Origin: Pseudomonadota bacterium | GTDB taxonomy: Bacteria > Pseudomonadota > Gammaproteobacteria > Steroidobacterales > Woeseiaceae | Length of the DNA: 62,366 nt | Direction of reading: 5' to 3' | Assembly (NCBI GenBank): GCA_027621915.1 | Contig: JAQCAD010000016.1 | Coordinates: 1 to 62,366, forward strand | Position numbers and translations under genes: made by a program | Part shown: one piece after another, positions 1 to 8,488 of the stretch | How positions within the stretch are numbered: position 1 is the first letter of the stretch | Layout of the letters: each line of letters begins with the position of its first letter | The notes under the pieces: generated by a model | Told to the model about the DNA's origin: nothing | Seen by the model: the letters and a program-made list of their open reading frames with translations, nothing else | Databases searched by the model: none

Positions 1-574
1 GGCCCCGCTGCATGTCCACACGCGTCTCGAAGCGCATTCCGTTGAGAGATATATCCTCGGTTCGACCAACGAACCCGGTCGCTTGTGGCCAACGCGTGTA
101 GAAAATAATGTCCTGGCGCTTATCAATTCTCGCGACTGCGCGTTGACCTTTCATTTCCAGCTTGTGATTACCGGCCAGGAAGAGTGGACTTCTGCAGGTA
201 CTGCATGCCGTGGCCTCGGCGATGGACTTACCATGCTCGTGTTCTGCCCTGCAGAACATGCAGGCGCGATGTGGATCTATTTTCTCGGGGGCCGAACGTT
301 CTGTGCCGTTTCGCGTGGATTCGAAGTCGACTCCACTGCCGGCCAATTGCGCGGCCACGAGGAAAGCGTCGTATTTGGCACGTCGCTCAGCATCGCACAG
401 TACCGCGTAGGCCTCATTGATCAACGCAGCAGTAGCCACGTCACCACCGAGATCCGGGTGGTGCTTGAGCTTTTGCATTAATGTTCGATAGCTCGCCCGG
501 ATGACCTCAACAGGTGCCTTGCGGCTCACGAGCAGCAATTCGTAATAATCGATGTCTATTCTGGGCAGAGTCAT
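1..574 (-). CDS. J-domain / zinc-ribbon / PilZ fusion protein (partial)
   Basis: The frame stays open to the left edge, so only the first 191 residues are visible. Residues 8-70 form a DnaJ J-domain with the HPD signature at 39-41, the tripeptide that stimulates Hsp70 (DnaK). Two CxxC pairs follow (Cys105/108 and Cys124/127), probably a small zinc ribbon. From about residue 140 a PilZ-like domain starts, with an RxxxR motif (145-149) and a DxSxxG motif (174-179), the two elements that bind cyclic di-GMP in PilZ proteins. There is no signal peptide or membrane segment, so it is probably cytoplasmic. The start is the ATG just before the J-domain; no good Shine-Dalgarno is seen. Domain identities come from motifs read directly. 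The coupling of chaperone recruitment to c-di-GMP is inference. Confidence 0.8.
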   Translation of the reverse strand, partial: MTLPRIDIDYYELLLVSRKAPVEVIRASYRTLMQKLKHHPDLGGDVATAALINEAYAVLCDAERRAKYDAFLVAAQLAGSGVDFESTRNGTERSAPEKIDPHRACMFCRAEHEHGKSIAEATACSTCRSPLFLAGNHKLEMKGQRAVARIDKRQDIIFYTRWPQATGFVGRTEDISLNGMRFETRVDMQRG

Positions 575-770
575 ACCTGTGTATCGGCAATTTACGCCTA
601 TATCTTAAGAACCAGCGCCCGTCTCCCGAAAGTGATGCCGGGTATCGGCTGGATGTCGCCTTTGGGTAGACTACCAGCTGTTTCAAATAGTCCGGCATGA
701 CACATGCCAGTGAAATCCCGATATTTTCTAAACTGATCAATTACGAATTCGGTCCATCCAGGAGAATGAA

Positions 771-1226
771 ATGCACATTCGCTACCGCTTCGCCATAGTT
801 TCTCTCTGCATCGCGCTGGTCTCATTGGCAGCAGCAGAGGGCTCGAGGACCGAGCGCCAGACCTTCCGGCTTCCCGAACTGGCGGCCCTGAATCTGCCTT
901 TTAGCGATGCAGTACTTGTCGGCGACACGCTGTACCTGTCGGGAAATGGTGGCATTGACCTGTCGACTATGTCCGCACCGGAAGACCCGAAAGATGAGGC
1001 GAAACTGCTCATGGAGAATTTCAAGAAAACGCTCGCGATGGCAAATATGACGCTTGACGATCTTGTATCCGTAACCGTGTACTGCCCCGATCTCTCTCTC
1101 TATGCCGACTTCAACGAAGTTTACAGAAGCTATTTCGCGGGCGAATTTCCCGCTCGGGCATTTATCGGGTCAGGCCCACTTCTGTTCGGAATGCGCTTTG
1201 AAATGCAGGCAATTGCGGTGCGATAG
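771..1226 (+). CDS. Secreted RidA/YjgF-family protein
   Basis: This 151-residue protein has an N-terminal signal peptide of about 22 residues (hydrophobic core, AAA-E end) followed by a complete RidA (YjgF/YER057c/UK114) domain. Cytoplasmic RidA hydrolyses reactive enamine/imine intermediates from PLP enzymes. The conserved Arg is seen in the FPARAF segment and the Glu near the C-terminus in FEMQAIAV. An AGGAGA ribosome site 7 nt upstream supports the start. Export is odd for an enzyme of cytoplasmic 2-aminoacrylate, so the exported form probably has another imine or ligand-binding role. It is a single gene, convergent with the SDR gene 57 bp downstream. Confidence 0.85.
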   Translation: MHIRYRFAIVSLCIALVSLAAAEGSRTERQTFRLPELAALNLPFSDAVLVGDTLYLSGNGGIDLSTMSAPEDPKDEAKLLMENFKKTLAMANMTLDDLVSVTVYCPDLSLYADFNEVYRSYFAGEFPARAFIGSGPLLFGMRFEMQAIAVR

Positions 1227-1283
1227 GCGCGCAGAGTGGGCGACTGTTCTGGTGCGCCAACGGTGGTTTGTACCAGTGGTTCC

Positions 1284-1988
1284 CTAAACAGAGCGGGTAA
1301 TTCCCCCATCGACTCTGAGATTCTGACCCGTGATGTATCCGGCACCATCAGATGCCAGGAATGCAATCACATCGGCAATCTCTTCCGTTCTTCCGTAACG
1401 CTGCATCGGGATGCGGTCACGAAATTCTTTCTTTTCCGGCAGACTGTCAATGAAGCCAGGCAGTACGTTATTCATACGGATATTCTCGGCCGCATACTGG
1501 TCTGAAAAAAGTTTTGCGTATGCCGCGAGTCCCGCACGAAATACGCCCGAGGTTGGAAAAACGGAATCCGGTTCGAACGCGGCGAAAGTAGAAATATTGA
1601 TAATCACACCCGATTGTTGCTGTTGCATGATTGGCGTCACGAGTCGTGTCGGGCGGACAGCGCTCAGAAAATAGACCTCCATGCCTGTGTGCCAGTCATC
1701 GTCCGACAACTCGAGTATCGGTCCTCGTGGCCCATGTCCCGCGCTGTTCACAAGCACGTCGATTCGACCCCATTTTTTCATAGTCAGATCGGTCAATCGC
1801 TTGAGATCTTCACTCGACTGATTTGATCCCGTTACACCGATGCCATTCAATTCTTCTGCGAGCGCTTCGCCTTTGCCAGACGAGGACAGGATCGAGACGT
1901 GATATCCATCAGACGCGAGCTTTCGTGCCGCCCCCGCTCCCATACCACTTCCGCCGGCTGTAATGATCGCTACTTTTTCTGTTGACAT
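1284..1988 (-). CDS. Atypical SDR-family protein lacking the Tyr-x-x-x-Lys motif
   Basis: A short-chain dehydrogenase/reductase fold of 234 residues. The N-terminal glycine-rich nucleotide loop (TAGGSGMG) and the NSAG element are present, and the C-terminal ITGQNLRVDGG segment is typical of FabG-like SDRs. Where the catalytic YxxxK should lie, the sequence reads TSGVFRAGL, so both Tyr and Lys are missing; the upstream Ser (NIST) remains. A known subgroup of FabG-like SDRs has the same RAGL replacement, and its reaction is unclear. It could be an oxidoreductase with a different mechanism or a non-catalytic binding protein. It stands alone and is convergent with the RidA-like gene. Confidence 0.85.
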   Translation of the reverse strand: MSTEKVAIITAGGSGMGAGAARKLASDGYHVSILSSSGKGEALAEELNGIGVTGSNQSSEDLKRLTDLTMKKWGRIDVLVNSAGHGPRGPILELSDDDWHTGMEVYFLSAVRPTRLVTPIMQQQQSGVIINISTFAAFEPDSVFPTSGVFRAGLAAYAKLFSDQYAAENIRMNNVLPGFIDSLPEKKEFRDRIPMQRYGRTEEIADVIAFLASDGAGYITGQNLRVDGGITRSV

Positions 1989-2104
1989 CGTTTTTGCCCA
2001 CTTATATTGAATGACACCTGCAGATCATACGCGACTTTGTTTGCCATTCCGCGGAACGGTTCGATTAGACTAACCCCTGTGCGATCTAACTCAGGGGAAT
2101 GAAT

Positions 2105-3649
2105 ATGGCGAGAATAATTCGGGGACTGACGATCGTCCTGTGGCTCGCTGTTGCAGGTGGGCCGACGTTTGCACAGACTGACGTAAATGGCGTTGTTAGC
2201 GCGATCAATGTTTATCGAAGCGCTCATGAAAAAGCCATCGTCTCGGATTTCGTCGACCTGCTGTCGATGCCAAACGTTGCGACAAGTATTGCCGATATGG
2301 ATCGCAATGCCGATTTCATTACGGACCTGCTGGTCGCCAGAGGGTTTAAGACCCAACGCCTCAGGGCGGGCGGTGCGCCGTATATCTATGCCGAATTGAT
2401 GAGTCCCGGTGCTGCAGAAACGATAATGATCTATGCACATTTTGACGGGCAACCGGTGCAGGAAGAGAACTGGACGCACCCGCCGTTTTCACCAACGCTG
2501 CTCGACGCATCGCTGCAGGAGAATGGGAAAGTTGTCGACATTGACGCCATCGACGGTGCCTTTGGTCCTGAGTGGCGGCTGTACGGCCGTTCCACCGGCG
2601 ATGACAAGTTGCCGATCATCGCACTGGTACACGCGCTTGATGCAATGAAAGAAAACGGCATCGGGCTTTCCGTTAATCTCAAGCTCTTGCTGGACGGAGA
2701 AGAGGAGCGAGGCTCGCCCACCGTCGGGCGAATACTTGACGAAAACCGTGACCTGTTCGATGCGGATCTCTTGCTGTTCTGCGACGGGCCGATGCACCAG
2801 TCTCGACAGGCGCAACTCGTGTTCGGCGTGCGTGGCTCCACGACGCTGGATATTACGACGTACGGACCGACCAGGCCTTTACATTCCGGCCACTATGGCA
2901 ACTGGGCGCCTAACCCGATCATGCGGATGGCTTACCTGCTGACCAGCATGCGTGACGAGTCCGGCCGGATATTGATCGACGGCTATTACGATGATGTCCT
3001 GCCGCTGAGCGAACTGGAACGCGACGCGATTGCGTCGATGCCGGACACGACCGAGCAAATGAAAGATGAACTGTCCATCCACACACCCGAAGGTGATGGC
3101 GCCCGGCTGGAGGAGTTGATTACGTTGCCCGCGCTGAACGCGCGAGGAATGGTGGCGGGTGGCGTCGGCGTCAATGGGCGCAACATTATCCTGTCGACCG
3201 CAACAGTTTCGCTGAACCTCAGGCTTGTGCCGGGACAGACGCCCGAAAAAGTGCGTAAACTTTTCGAAGTTCACATTGCCGGGGAGGGTTATCACATCGT
3301 GCATGAAGAGCCGTCCCACGACACGCTTCGCAACCACGCGAAAGTCGCCAGGCTGGATTGGCGCGGTTCAGGTTATACCGGGTTGAAAACAGAACTGGAT
3401 CTTCCGACCTCGCTACGACTAACCAGATTGCTGCGCACAATTTACCCGGACCTGATCGTCACGCCATCAATGGGCGGCAGCCTGCCGCTGGTTGAGTTCG
3501 GAAATCGTTTGTCAGCACCCATCATTATTTTGCCGCTCGCCAACCATGACAATAACCAGCACGCGGAAAACGAGAATGTTCGACTGCAGAATCTGTGGGA
3601 TGCGATAGCTACGATTGGCGGTGTGTTAGCGACGTTTGGTGAAATCTAG
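2105..3649 (+). CDS. Secreted M20-family metallopeptidase
   Basis: A zinc dipeptidase/amidohydrolase-type protein of about 514 residues with a signal peptide ending near TFAQ, so it is probably periplasmic. M20 motifs are in order: a metal-binding HFD in YAHFDGQ, the TGDDK metal Asp, the DGEEERGSP pair of acidic residues including the general base, and a late His in the QHAENE segment. An inserted dimerisation (lid) domain with HSGHYGNW lies in the middle. Two in-frame ATGs are 6 nt apart; the second is chosen because the AGGGG ribosome site abuts the first too closely. The likely role is trimming di- or oligopeptides; the substrate cannot be read from sequence. Confidence 0.88.
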   Translation: MARIIRGLTIVLWLAVAGGPTFAQTDVNGVVSAINVYRSAHEKAIVSDFVDLLSMPNVATSIADMDRNADFITDLLVARGFKTQRLRAGGAPYIYAELMSPGAAETIMIYAHFDGQPVQEENWTHPPFSPTLLDASLQENGKVVDIDAIDGAFGPEWRLYGRSTGDDKLPIIALVHALDAMKENGIGLSVNLKLLLDGEEERGSPTVGRILDENRDLFDADLLLFCDGPMHQSRQAQLVFGVRGSTTLDITTYGPTRPLHSGHYGNWAPNPIMRMAYLLTSMRDESGRILIDGYYDDVLPLSELERDAIASMPDTTEQMKDELSIHTPEGDGARLEELITLPALNARGMVAGGVGVNGRNIILSTATVSLNLRLVPGQTPEKVRKLFEVHIAGEGYHIVHEEPSHDTLRNHAKVARLDWRGSGYTGLKTELDLPTSLRLTRLLRTIYPDLIVTPSMGGSLPLVEFGNRLSAPIIILPLANHDNNQHAENENVRLQNLWDAIATIGGVLATFGEI

Positions 3650-3664
3650 CATCGGTGGGTTCTG

Positions 3665-3693
3665 TCGACGAATGCTCGAGCATTGCTTAGTAT
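3665..3693 (+). promoter_or_regulatory. Putative promoter with a 14-bp palindromic operator
   Basis: A perfect 14-bp palindrome, AATGCTCGAGCATT (3671-3684), sits between a possible -35 (TCGACG, 3665-3670) and a possible -10 (TAGTAT, 3688-3693) with 17-bp spacing. It ends 42 bp before the aldehyde dehydrogenase start. A dimeric regulator bound here would block or control the promoter. The regulator is unknown. The promoter elements are weak matches, whereas the palindrome is exact. Confidence 0.4.
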
Positions 3694-3726
3694 AGGCGGC
3701 TGGACCTACAACAAGGTCGTCAAACC

Positions 3727-5295
3727 ATGACTTTTCGCCTGACCTATTCAACGATGTTCAATCCGCCGCCGGAACTGCATCAGCGTTTCGATGCCGCGCT
3801 CGCCAATGTTCGAAATACCCTGGGAAAAAATCACGACCACTTCATCGATGGCGCAGATGTTGCGGCGAGTATGCGCATTGACGACACCAGTCCAATCAAT
3901 ACCGATTGGGTGCTTGGAAAATTTCCGGTCGCCGGCCAGGCTGAGGTCGACGCTGCCGTCGCCGCGGCACGTGCCGCTTTACCCGGCTGGCGCGCGACAC
4001 CCATGAAAGAACGAAACCGGATACTGCGGCGCGTCGGCGAACTCATCGAAGAACGGGTTTACGAGATCAGCGCGGCAGTGGCACTCGAGGTCGGCAAAAA
4101 TCGGATGGAAGCACTCGGTGAAGTCCAGGAAACGGCGGACTTCTTTTACTGCTACTGCGATGATTTTGAAAAGCACCAGGGTTTTGACCATGTACTACCG
4201 GATGATCCCTTGCCGGATTTCGCGAGTCATAATCGTTCCATCATGAAGCCGTACGGCGTCTGGGCCGTCATTGCACCTTTCAATTTCCCATTTGCACTCG
4301 CCGGCGGGCCCGTCGCCGCCGCATTGGTTACAGGGAACACGGTCGTAGTCAAAGGGGCGCCGGACACGCCGTGGGCGGTGCGCCTGTTGGCGGAGTGCTT
4401 GCGCGATGCCGGCATCCCGGCTGGCGTTTTCAACTATCTGGCAGATCCCGAAGATTCAGCCGGGCCATTGCTTGTCGATCACCCGGGCGTCAATGGCATA
4501 ACGTTTACGGGCTCATACGACGTGGGCATGCAGATTTGCCGAAAATCTGCGGAAGGTGCGTTTCCGCGACCGGTAATTGCGGAGATGGGCGGGAAGAACG
4601 CCTGCATCGTAACGGCGAATGGTGATCTCGATCGTGCTGCGCTGGGCATCATGCGATCGGCCTTTGGCCTTAGTGGCCAGAAATGCTCGGCGCTGTCGCG
4701 TGTGTACGTTGACGAGTCCGTTGCCGACGAGTTCATTGCCAGGTTGAAGCCGGTCGTTGATGCAATTCGAATTGGTGATCCGACCAAGCCGGAAAATTAC
4801 ATCGGCCCGGTTGGAAATGCAGAAGGCTATGCAAACTACAAAACGTTTGTTGGCCAGCTGAGTGACGGGAAAACGACAGTTATCTCGGGTGCCGATGTGC
4901 TCGCTGACGGCGAACTGAAGAAAGGTTACTTCTGCATACCTACCGTTGCGGAGGCACCGCTCGATCATCCGTTATGGAACAAAGAAATGTTCGTGCCGAT
5001 CGTGATGCTGGCGCGTGTACCGAACAAAGAAACCGCAATGGCGCTGGCAAACGACACGCAACTCGGATTGACGGCTGGTTTTTACGGCGACGCCGATGAA
5101 ACCCAGTGGTTCTTCGACAATATCGAGGCCGGTGTCACTTATGCGAATCGCCCGCAAGGCGCGACGACAGGCGCCTGGCCCGGATACCAGCCTTTCGGTG
5201 GCTGGAAAGGATCGGGCAACACCGGCAAGGGAATTGCATCGTTTTACTATCTCGCCCAGTACATGCGCGAGCAATCACAAACATCCGTAGAATAA
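3727..5295 (+). CDS. Aldehyde dehydrogenase, L-glutamate gamma-semialdehyde (P5C) dehydrogenase-like
   Basis: A full-length NAD(P)-dependent aldehyde dehydrogenase of 522 residues. Catalytic Glu286 lies in EMGGKN and nucleophile Cys320 in SGQKCSA, the latter wording typical of the P5C dehydrogenase (RocA/PruA-like) branch. The N-terminal PFNFPFAL segment and the C-terminal PFGGWKGSG segment fit the family. That branch oxidises glutamate gamma-semialdehyde to glutamate in proline or arginine breakdown. No PutA proline dehydrogenase domain is fused or adjacent, so the exact aldehyde is uncertain. It has its own promoter with a palindrome. Its stop directly abuts that of the convergent peptidase gene. 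Confidence 0.85.
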   Translation: MTFRLTYSTMFNPPPELHQRFDAALANVRNTLGKNHDHFIDGADVAASMRIDDTSPINTDWVLGKFPVAGQAEVDAAVAAARAALPGWRATPMKERNRILRRVGELIEERVYEISAAVALEVGKNRMEALGEVQETADFFYCYCDDFEKHQGFDHVLPDDPLPDFASHNRSIMKPYGVWAVIAPFNFPFALAGGPVAAALVTGNTVVVKGAPDTPWAVRLLAECLRDAGIPAGVFNYLADPEDSAGPLLVDHPGVNGITFTGSYDVGMQICRKSAEGAFPRPVIAEMGGKNACIVTANGDLDRAALGIMRSAFGLSGQKCSALSRVYVDESVADEFIARLKPVVDAIRIGDPTKPENYIGPVGNAEGYANYKTFVGQLSDGKTTVISGADVLADGELKKGYFCIPTVAEAPLDHPLWNKEMFVPIVMLARVPNKETAMALANDTQLGLTAGFYGDADETQWFFDNIEAGVTYANRPQGATTGAWPGYQPFGGWKGSGNTGKGIASFYYLAQYMREQSQTSVE

Positions 5296-6588
5296 TTATT
5301 CGCAGCGGTGCAAAACTCTCAGGCAGTCTCGCGCTGCCGGCTGTGCGTCGAAGCACATGACGTTTTCACTTCGCATCACCGCCCGATAATCGGAGGCTAC
5401 TCGCACCTGCGGGTACTCGTCGGAAGTAATGTTTGTCAGTACCAGCGTGCCATCGTCTTCCGTTTCGATATTGAAAAGTGCAGGGACGGGATCCAGGTCG
5501 TCGTCCGAATAAAAGGACTCAAGGACCAGTACGCCCGTGTTTTCTCGCAAATGAAATCTCACCGGATCCGCGCATTGATCTTCCAGACTCAACCAGTCCC
5601 ATTGTCCGGGCAAGTGCGATAGCGGACTGACAGGAACATTCCTGCCATGTCGAAGGTCTGCATTGTCTTTCAGAAATTTTAGTATGGGGTGAAACTCGTC
5701 TTCGATAGCAACGGATGACTGAAAGTCCGGGTCTATTAACGTCGGGTCAAAAACATATTCCTGGTTCCGAATTTGCTTGAGATAAGGCTGTAGGTGGCTC
5801 TGCCAGAAATCAGCCGCTGTTTTCCCGAACGCCTGCATAAAGGCGGCATTGGCGGGTATCCCATTGTTCAGGTTCGAGAAATAGAGATTCAGTTCGGACG
5901 CATAGTCAGGGGATTTATTCAGCGTCAGGTAATGAACCAGGAGCCAATCCTGCGCGTAAGCGCTTGCTGTCCGATTGGGGTCGCCAAGTGAATGTGCATT
6001 GAATTCACTTTGTACCAGGTCGTTCCAGTCGACAGTCGGTTTCCTTACTTTCTCAATAAGATCCGGCCTGGTGCCGATCGTGAAAGTGCTGTTCTTATGA
6101 TCAATCGTGATAGACGAGGCGATTTCCGCGAATCCCTCGGCGTACCAGGATGGATAAGTAAAATACTCATTGAGCAACAAGGTGTGCGCGAATTCGTGAC
6201 CGACTATTACCTGGATATTGAGGTCGTGATCGCTCGCCGGCAAAACGATTGTTGGTTGCCCGTCGAGTACGGCCGCAAAGCCCGCAATAGTCTCGTAATA
6301 GGCAAATGCAAGGAATTCCTTGTGCGTAGCGGGAAGAATGACCAGCGTTTTTGGCCGCCCTTCTGGAACAACGAAGGTCGGAACCAAAGACGCGGCCGCC
6401 CGAAACTGTTCCAGCGATTCGAGAATGTTCTCAACATTTTTCTGTGAGGCGTTGCTGTATGCGATGAAGTGAGAGTTTTCGTAGCGATGCCAGATCGGTT
6501 CTGCCGCAGTGGTTGCAACAAAAACAATATTGCACAGCAGTGCCAGGGAGTGCGCAACTTTTCTGGTTATCGGTTGCACCGGCCGCAT
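5296..6588 (-). CDS. Secreted HExxH (gluzincin-type) peptidase, DUF1570-like
   Basis: A 430-residue protein with a signal peptide (hydrophobic stretch about 12-28, TTAAE end). The zinc motif HEFAH is at 131-135, followed by WYAEGFAE, where Glu151 is the likely third ligand as in gluzincins. The first 120 residues resemble the N-terminal part of DUF1570/peptidase-MA-like proteins, with H(F)xAYS and LVILP segments. The last 130 residues match no domain I recognise and may be a binding module. It lies where dacA usually follows rlpA in gammaproteobacteria but is not a penicillin-binding protein. Secretion and the metal site are seen directly; the substrate is unknown. Confidence 0.75.
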   Translation of the reverse strand: MRPVQPITRKVAHSLALLCNIVFVATTAAEPIWHRYENSHFIAYSNASQKNVENILESLEQFRAAASLVPTFVVPEGRPKTLVILPATHKEFLAFAYYETIAGFAAVLDGQPTIVLPASDHDLNIQVIVGHEFAHTLLLNEYFTYPSWYAEGFAEIASSITIDHKNSTFTIGTRPDLIEKVRKPTVDWNDLVQSEFNAHSLGDPNRTASAYAQDWLLVHYLTLNKSPDYASELNLYFSNLNNGIPANAAFMQAFGKTAADFWQSHLQPYLKQIRNQEYVFDPTLIDPDFQSSVAIEDEFHPILKFLKDNADLRHGRNVPVSPLSHLPGQWDWLSLEDQCADPVRFHLRENTGVLVLESFYSDDDLDPVPALFNIETEDDGTLVLTNITSDEYPQVRVASDYRAVMRSENVMCFDAQPAARDCLRVLHRCE

Positions 6589-6651
6589 TTATGACTGACG
6601 GGGCTCGAAGCAGGGCCTTTTTCAAGGGCCGCGCCGGTTGGCGCTGCGTGC

Positions 6652-7470
6652 TTACTCGGCGACCAGGTGTGTTTCTTTAATCCCGAGTCGATGCAGTTCT
6701 TCAATAATTGAGTCATATTCAGTCACATCACCAATCGGCCCAATTCGTACGCGATACAGGGTAGGTGAGACGCTACTGTCCTTGTGAACAAATGCCGACT
6801 TAACTCCCCCGTCGCGCAAGGCTGTAAAGCGGCGCCGCGCGTTTTCAATCTCACCGAACGCTCCAACTTGGACAAAGATCTTTTCACCTTGTTCCGTGTT
6901 AGGTCGGACAGCGCTGGCCGTAATAACAGGTGGTGATCCCGATTCACCAAAGTTGATTGCGGTCACCTCGACGAGACCCGTCCCTGCTTTCACCAGGTCC
7001 AGTTTTGTCGCTGCAGCATAAGACAGGTCTATCAGGCGATTATCCACGAACGGTCCCCTGTCATTAACGCGAACGATGACAGTCCGGTTATTCCTGAGAT
7101 TTCTCACGCGAACGTATGTCGGGAGCGGCAGTGTCTTGTGTGCCGCCGTCATGGCGTACATGTCGTACGGTTCCTGGTTAGAAGTCATCCTGCCGTGAAA
7201 TTTCTTGCCGTACCACGACGCTACCCCCCGCTCCTGGTAGCCACTACTGGAATTCAGTACTTTGTATGTTTGACCCAGAACCTTGTAATAGGGACCATTG
7301 CCGTACCGGCTCCGTGGCTCTTCGCGGGGAATCGCGTCGCCCGGCAACTGACTTGGAATGCTGCTAGCTGCCCGAGGCGGCCCGTCGGAAGGCGGTCTGG
7401 AAGCGCAAGCTGCGATCAGTGATGTTGCGATTAGAAATGCGATGAGCGGCAGTCGCTCATGATTCAGCAT
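6652..7470 (-). CDS. rlpA: RlpA-family lytic transglycosylase lipoprotein with SPOR domain
   Basis: An outer-membrane lipoprotein of 272 residues: the lipobox LIAAC has the lipidated Cys at 22. A double-psi beta-barrel RlpA domain (about 82-170, GVASWYG to VNDRGPF) is followed by a C-terminal SPOR domain (about 200-270, FVQVGAF). RlpA cleaves glycan strands stripped of peptides at division sites, and SPOR binds such denuded glycan. The ATG at 7470 is chosen over an upstream in-frame one because it gives a proper lipoprotein signal, follows a GAGGT ribosome site and overlaps the mltB end by 14 bp. It is last in the shape operon; dacA, the usual next gene, is absent. Confidence 0.92.
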   Translation of the reverse strand: MLNHERLPLIAFLIATSLIAACASRPPSDGPPRAASSIPSQLPGDAIPREEPRSRYGNGPYYKVLGQTYKVLNSSSGYQERGVASWYGKKFHGRMTSNQEPYDMYAMTAAHKTLPLPTYVRVRNLRNNRTVIVRVNDRGPFVDNRLIDLSYAAATKLDLVKAGTGLVEVTAINFGESGSPPVITASAVRPNTEQGEKIFVQVGAFGEIENARRRFTALRDGGVKSAFVHKDSSVSPTLYRVRIGPIGDVTEYDSIIEELHRLGIKETHLVAE

Positions 7471-8488
7471 GTTTGACCTCGGCTGATGCGTCCGTTTTTT
7501 GCTGATGAACCGCAAGAGAAATTTCCTGGCCAAGTTGATGCGCTGCGAGCGCATACATGACGCTTCGGTTGTAACGGGTAATCACGAAGAAATTGTGAAA
7601 TCCCACCCAGAACTCTTCGCCGTCTTCGCCGATCAGGGTTAACAGCTGGCTTTTCTGATCACCTGGCAACTTCGTCATGAACATCACGCCCTGATGGCTG
7701 AGCGACGTAACGGATTCCTGTGGAGTAAGTGTATTTTCCGGCGTATTGCCTTTCCACTGATCTCCAAGTGTTGCCGGGGATACGACTTCCTCACCACGTT
7801 TCCATCCGTGCCGAACGAAATAGTTTGCAACGCTGCCGATCACGTCGCTCCAGTTGGTCCAGATATCACGTTTGCCATCATCGGTGGAGTCGACGGCGTA
7901 GGCTCGATAACTGGACGGCATAAACTGTGGCCGTCCCATTGCGCCTGCATATGATCCGGTCGCATCAGTTGCTTCCATTCCTTCCTCACGGATCAGCAGC
8001 AGGAACTGCTCAAGTTCGCCGCGGAAAAATTTCGACCGCGGGGGGTAATCAAAGGCAAGCGTCGACAACGCATCGAGCACGCGGAAGTTGCCGGTAATCC
8101 TGCCGTAGTAGGTTTCGACGCCGATGATGCCGACCATCATTTCGATGGATACGCCGGTCTCATCGCTAATACGTTGCAACTCATCCTGATTTTCCTTCCA
8201 GAATTCCATTCCTGCCTCAATTCGGGCGCGCGTAATGAATATCTTCCGATAGTCTTCCCACTCGAGCGTTCTCTCCGCAGGTTTTGCGATTGCTTCAAGA
8301 ATGTTTTCCTTGGATTCGGCCTGCAACAACATCGATTCGAGTTTTGCGCGATCGTAGGAGTGTTTCTCGACCATCGTATCAATGAAGCTTCTGATATCGG
8401 GACGGTCGATATCGATGGCCATCCCAGGATGGCAGGCAAAGAACAGAAAGAGAGCGGGCAACATCCTGTTTTTATTTGATGGTTTCAT
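7457..8488 (-). CDS. mltB: Membrane-bound lytic murein transglycosylase B
   Basis: A family-3 lytic transglycosylase of 343 residues that cuts the MurNAc-GlcNAc bond of peptidoglycan to leave 1,6-anhydro ends. Catalytic Glu125 lies in GVETYYG, and the family signature GAMGRPQFMPSSYR follows. The N-terminus is a signal peptide (ALFLFFACHPGMA). A Cys is present, but not in a convincing lipobox, so the protein may be soluble in the periplasm. The start codon shares one base with the rodA stop (TAATG), and the end overlaps rlpA by 14 bp, so translation is probably coupled through the operon. Confidence 0.93.
   Translation of the reverse strand: MKPSNKNRMLPALFLFFACHPGMAIDIDRPDIRSFIDTMVEKHSYDRAKLESMLLQAESKENILEAIAKPAERTLEWEDYRKIFITRARIEAGMEFWKENQDELQRISDETGVSIEMMVGIIGVETYYGRITGNFRVLDALSTLAFDYPPRSKFFRGELEQFLLLIREEGMEATDATGSYAGAMGRPQFMPSSYRAYAVDSTDDGKRDIWTNWSDVIGSVANYFVRHGWKRGEEVVSPATLGDQWKGNTPENTLTPQESVTSLSHQGVMFMTKLPGDQKSQLLTLIGEDGEEFWVGFHNFFVITRYNRSVMYALAAHQLGQEISLAVHQQKTDASAEVKHAES

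Noticed and set aside
83-481. Plus-strand open frame at the left edge
   Set aside because: The opposite strand encodes a J-domain with HPD and a PilZ motif, so this frame is antisense to a real gene.
6610-6635. Hairpin between rlpA and the HExxH peptidase gene as a terminator
   Set aside because: The GGCC-based stem has a wobble pair and no T run on the minus strand, so I did not call it.
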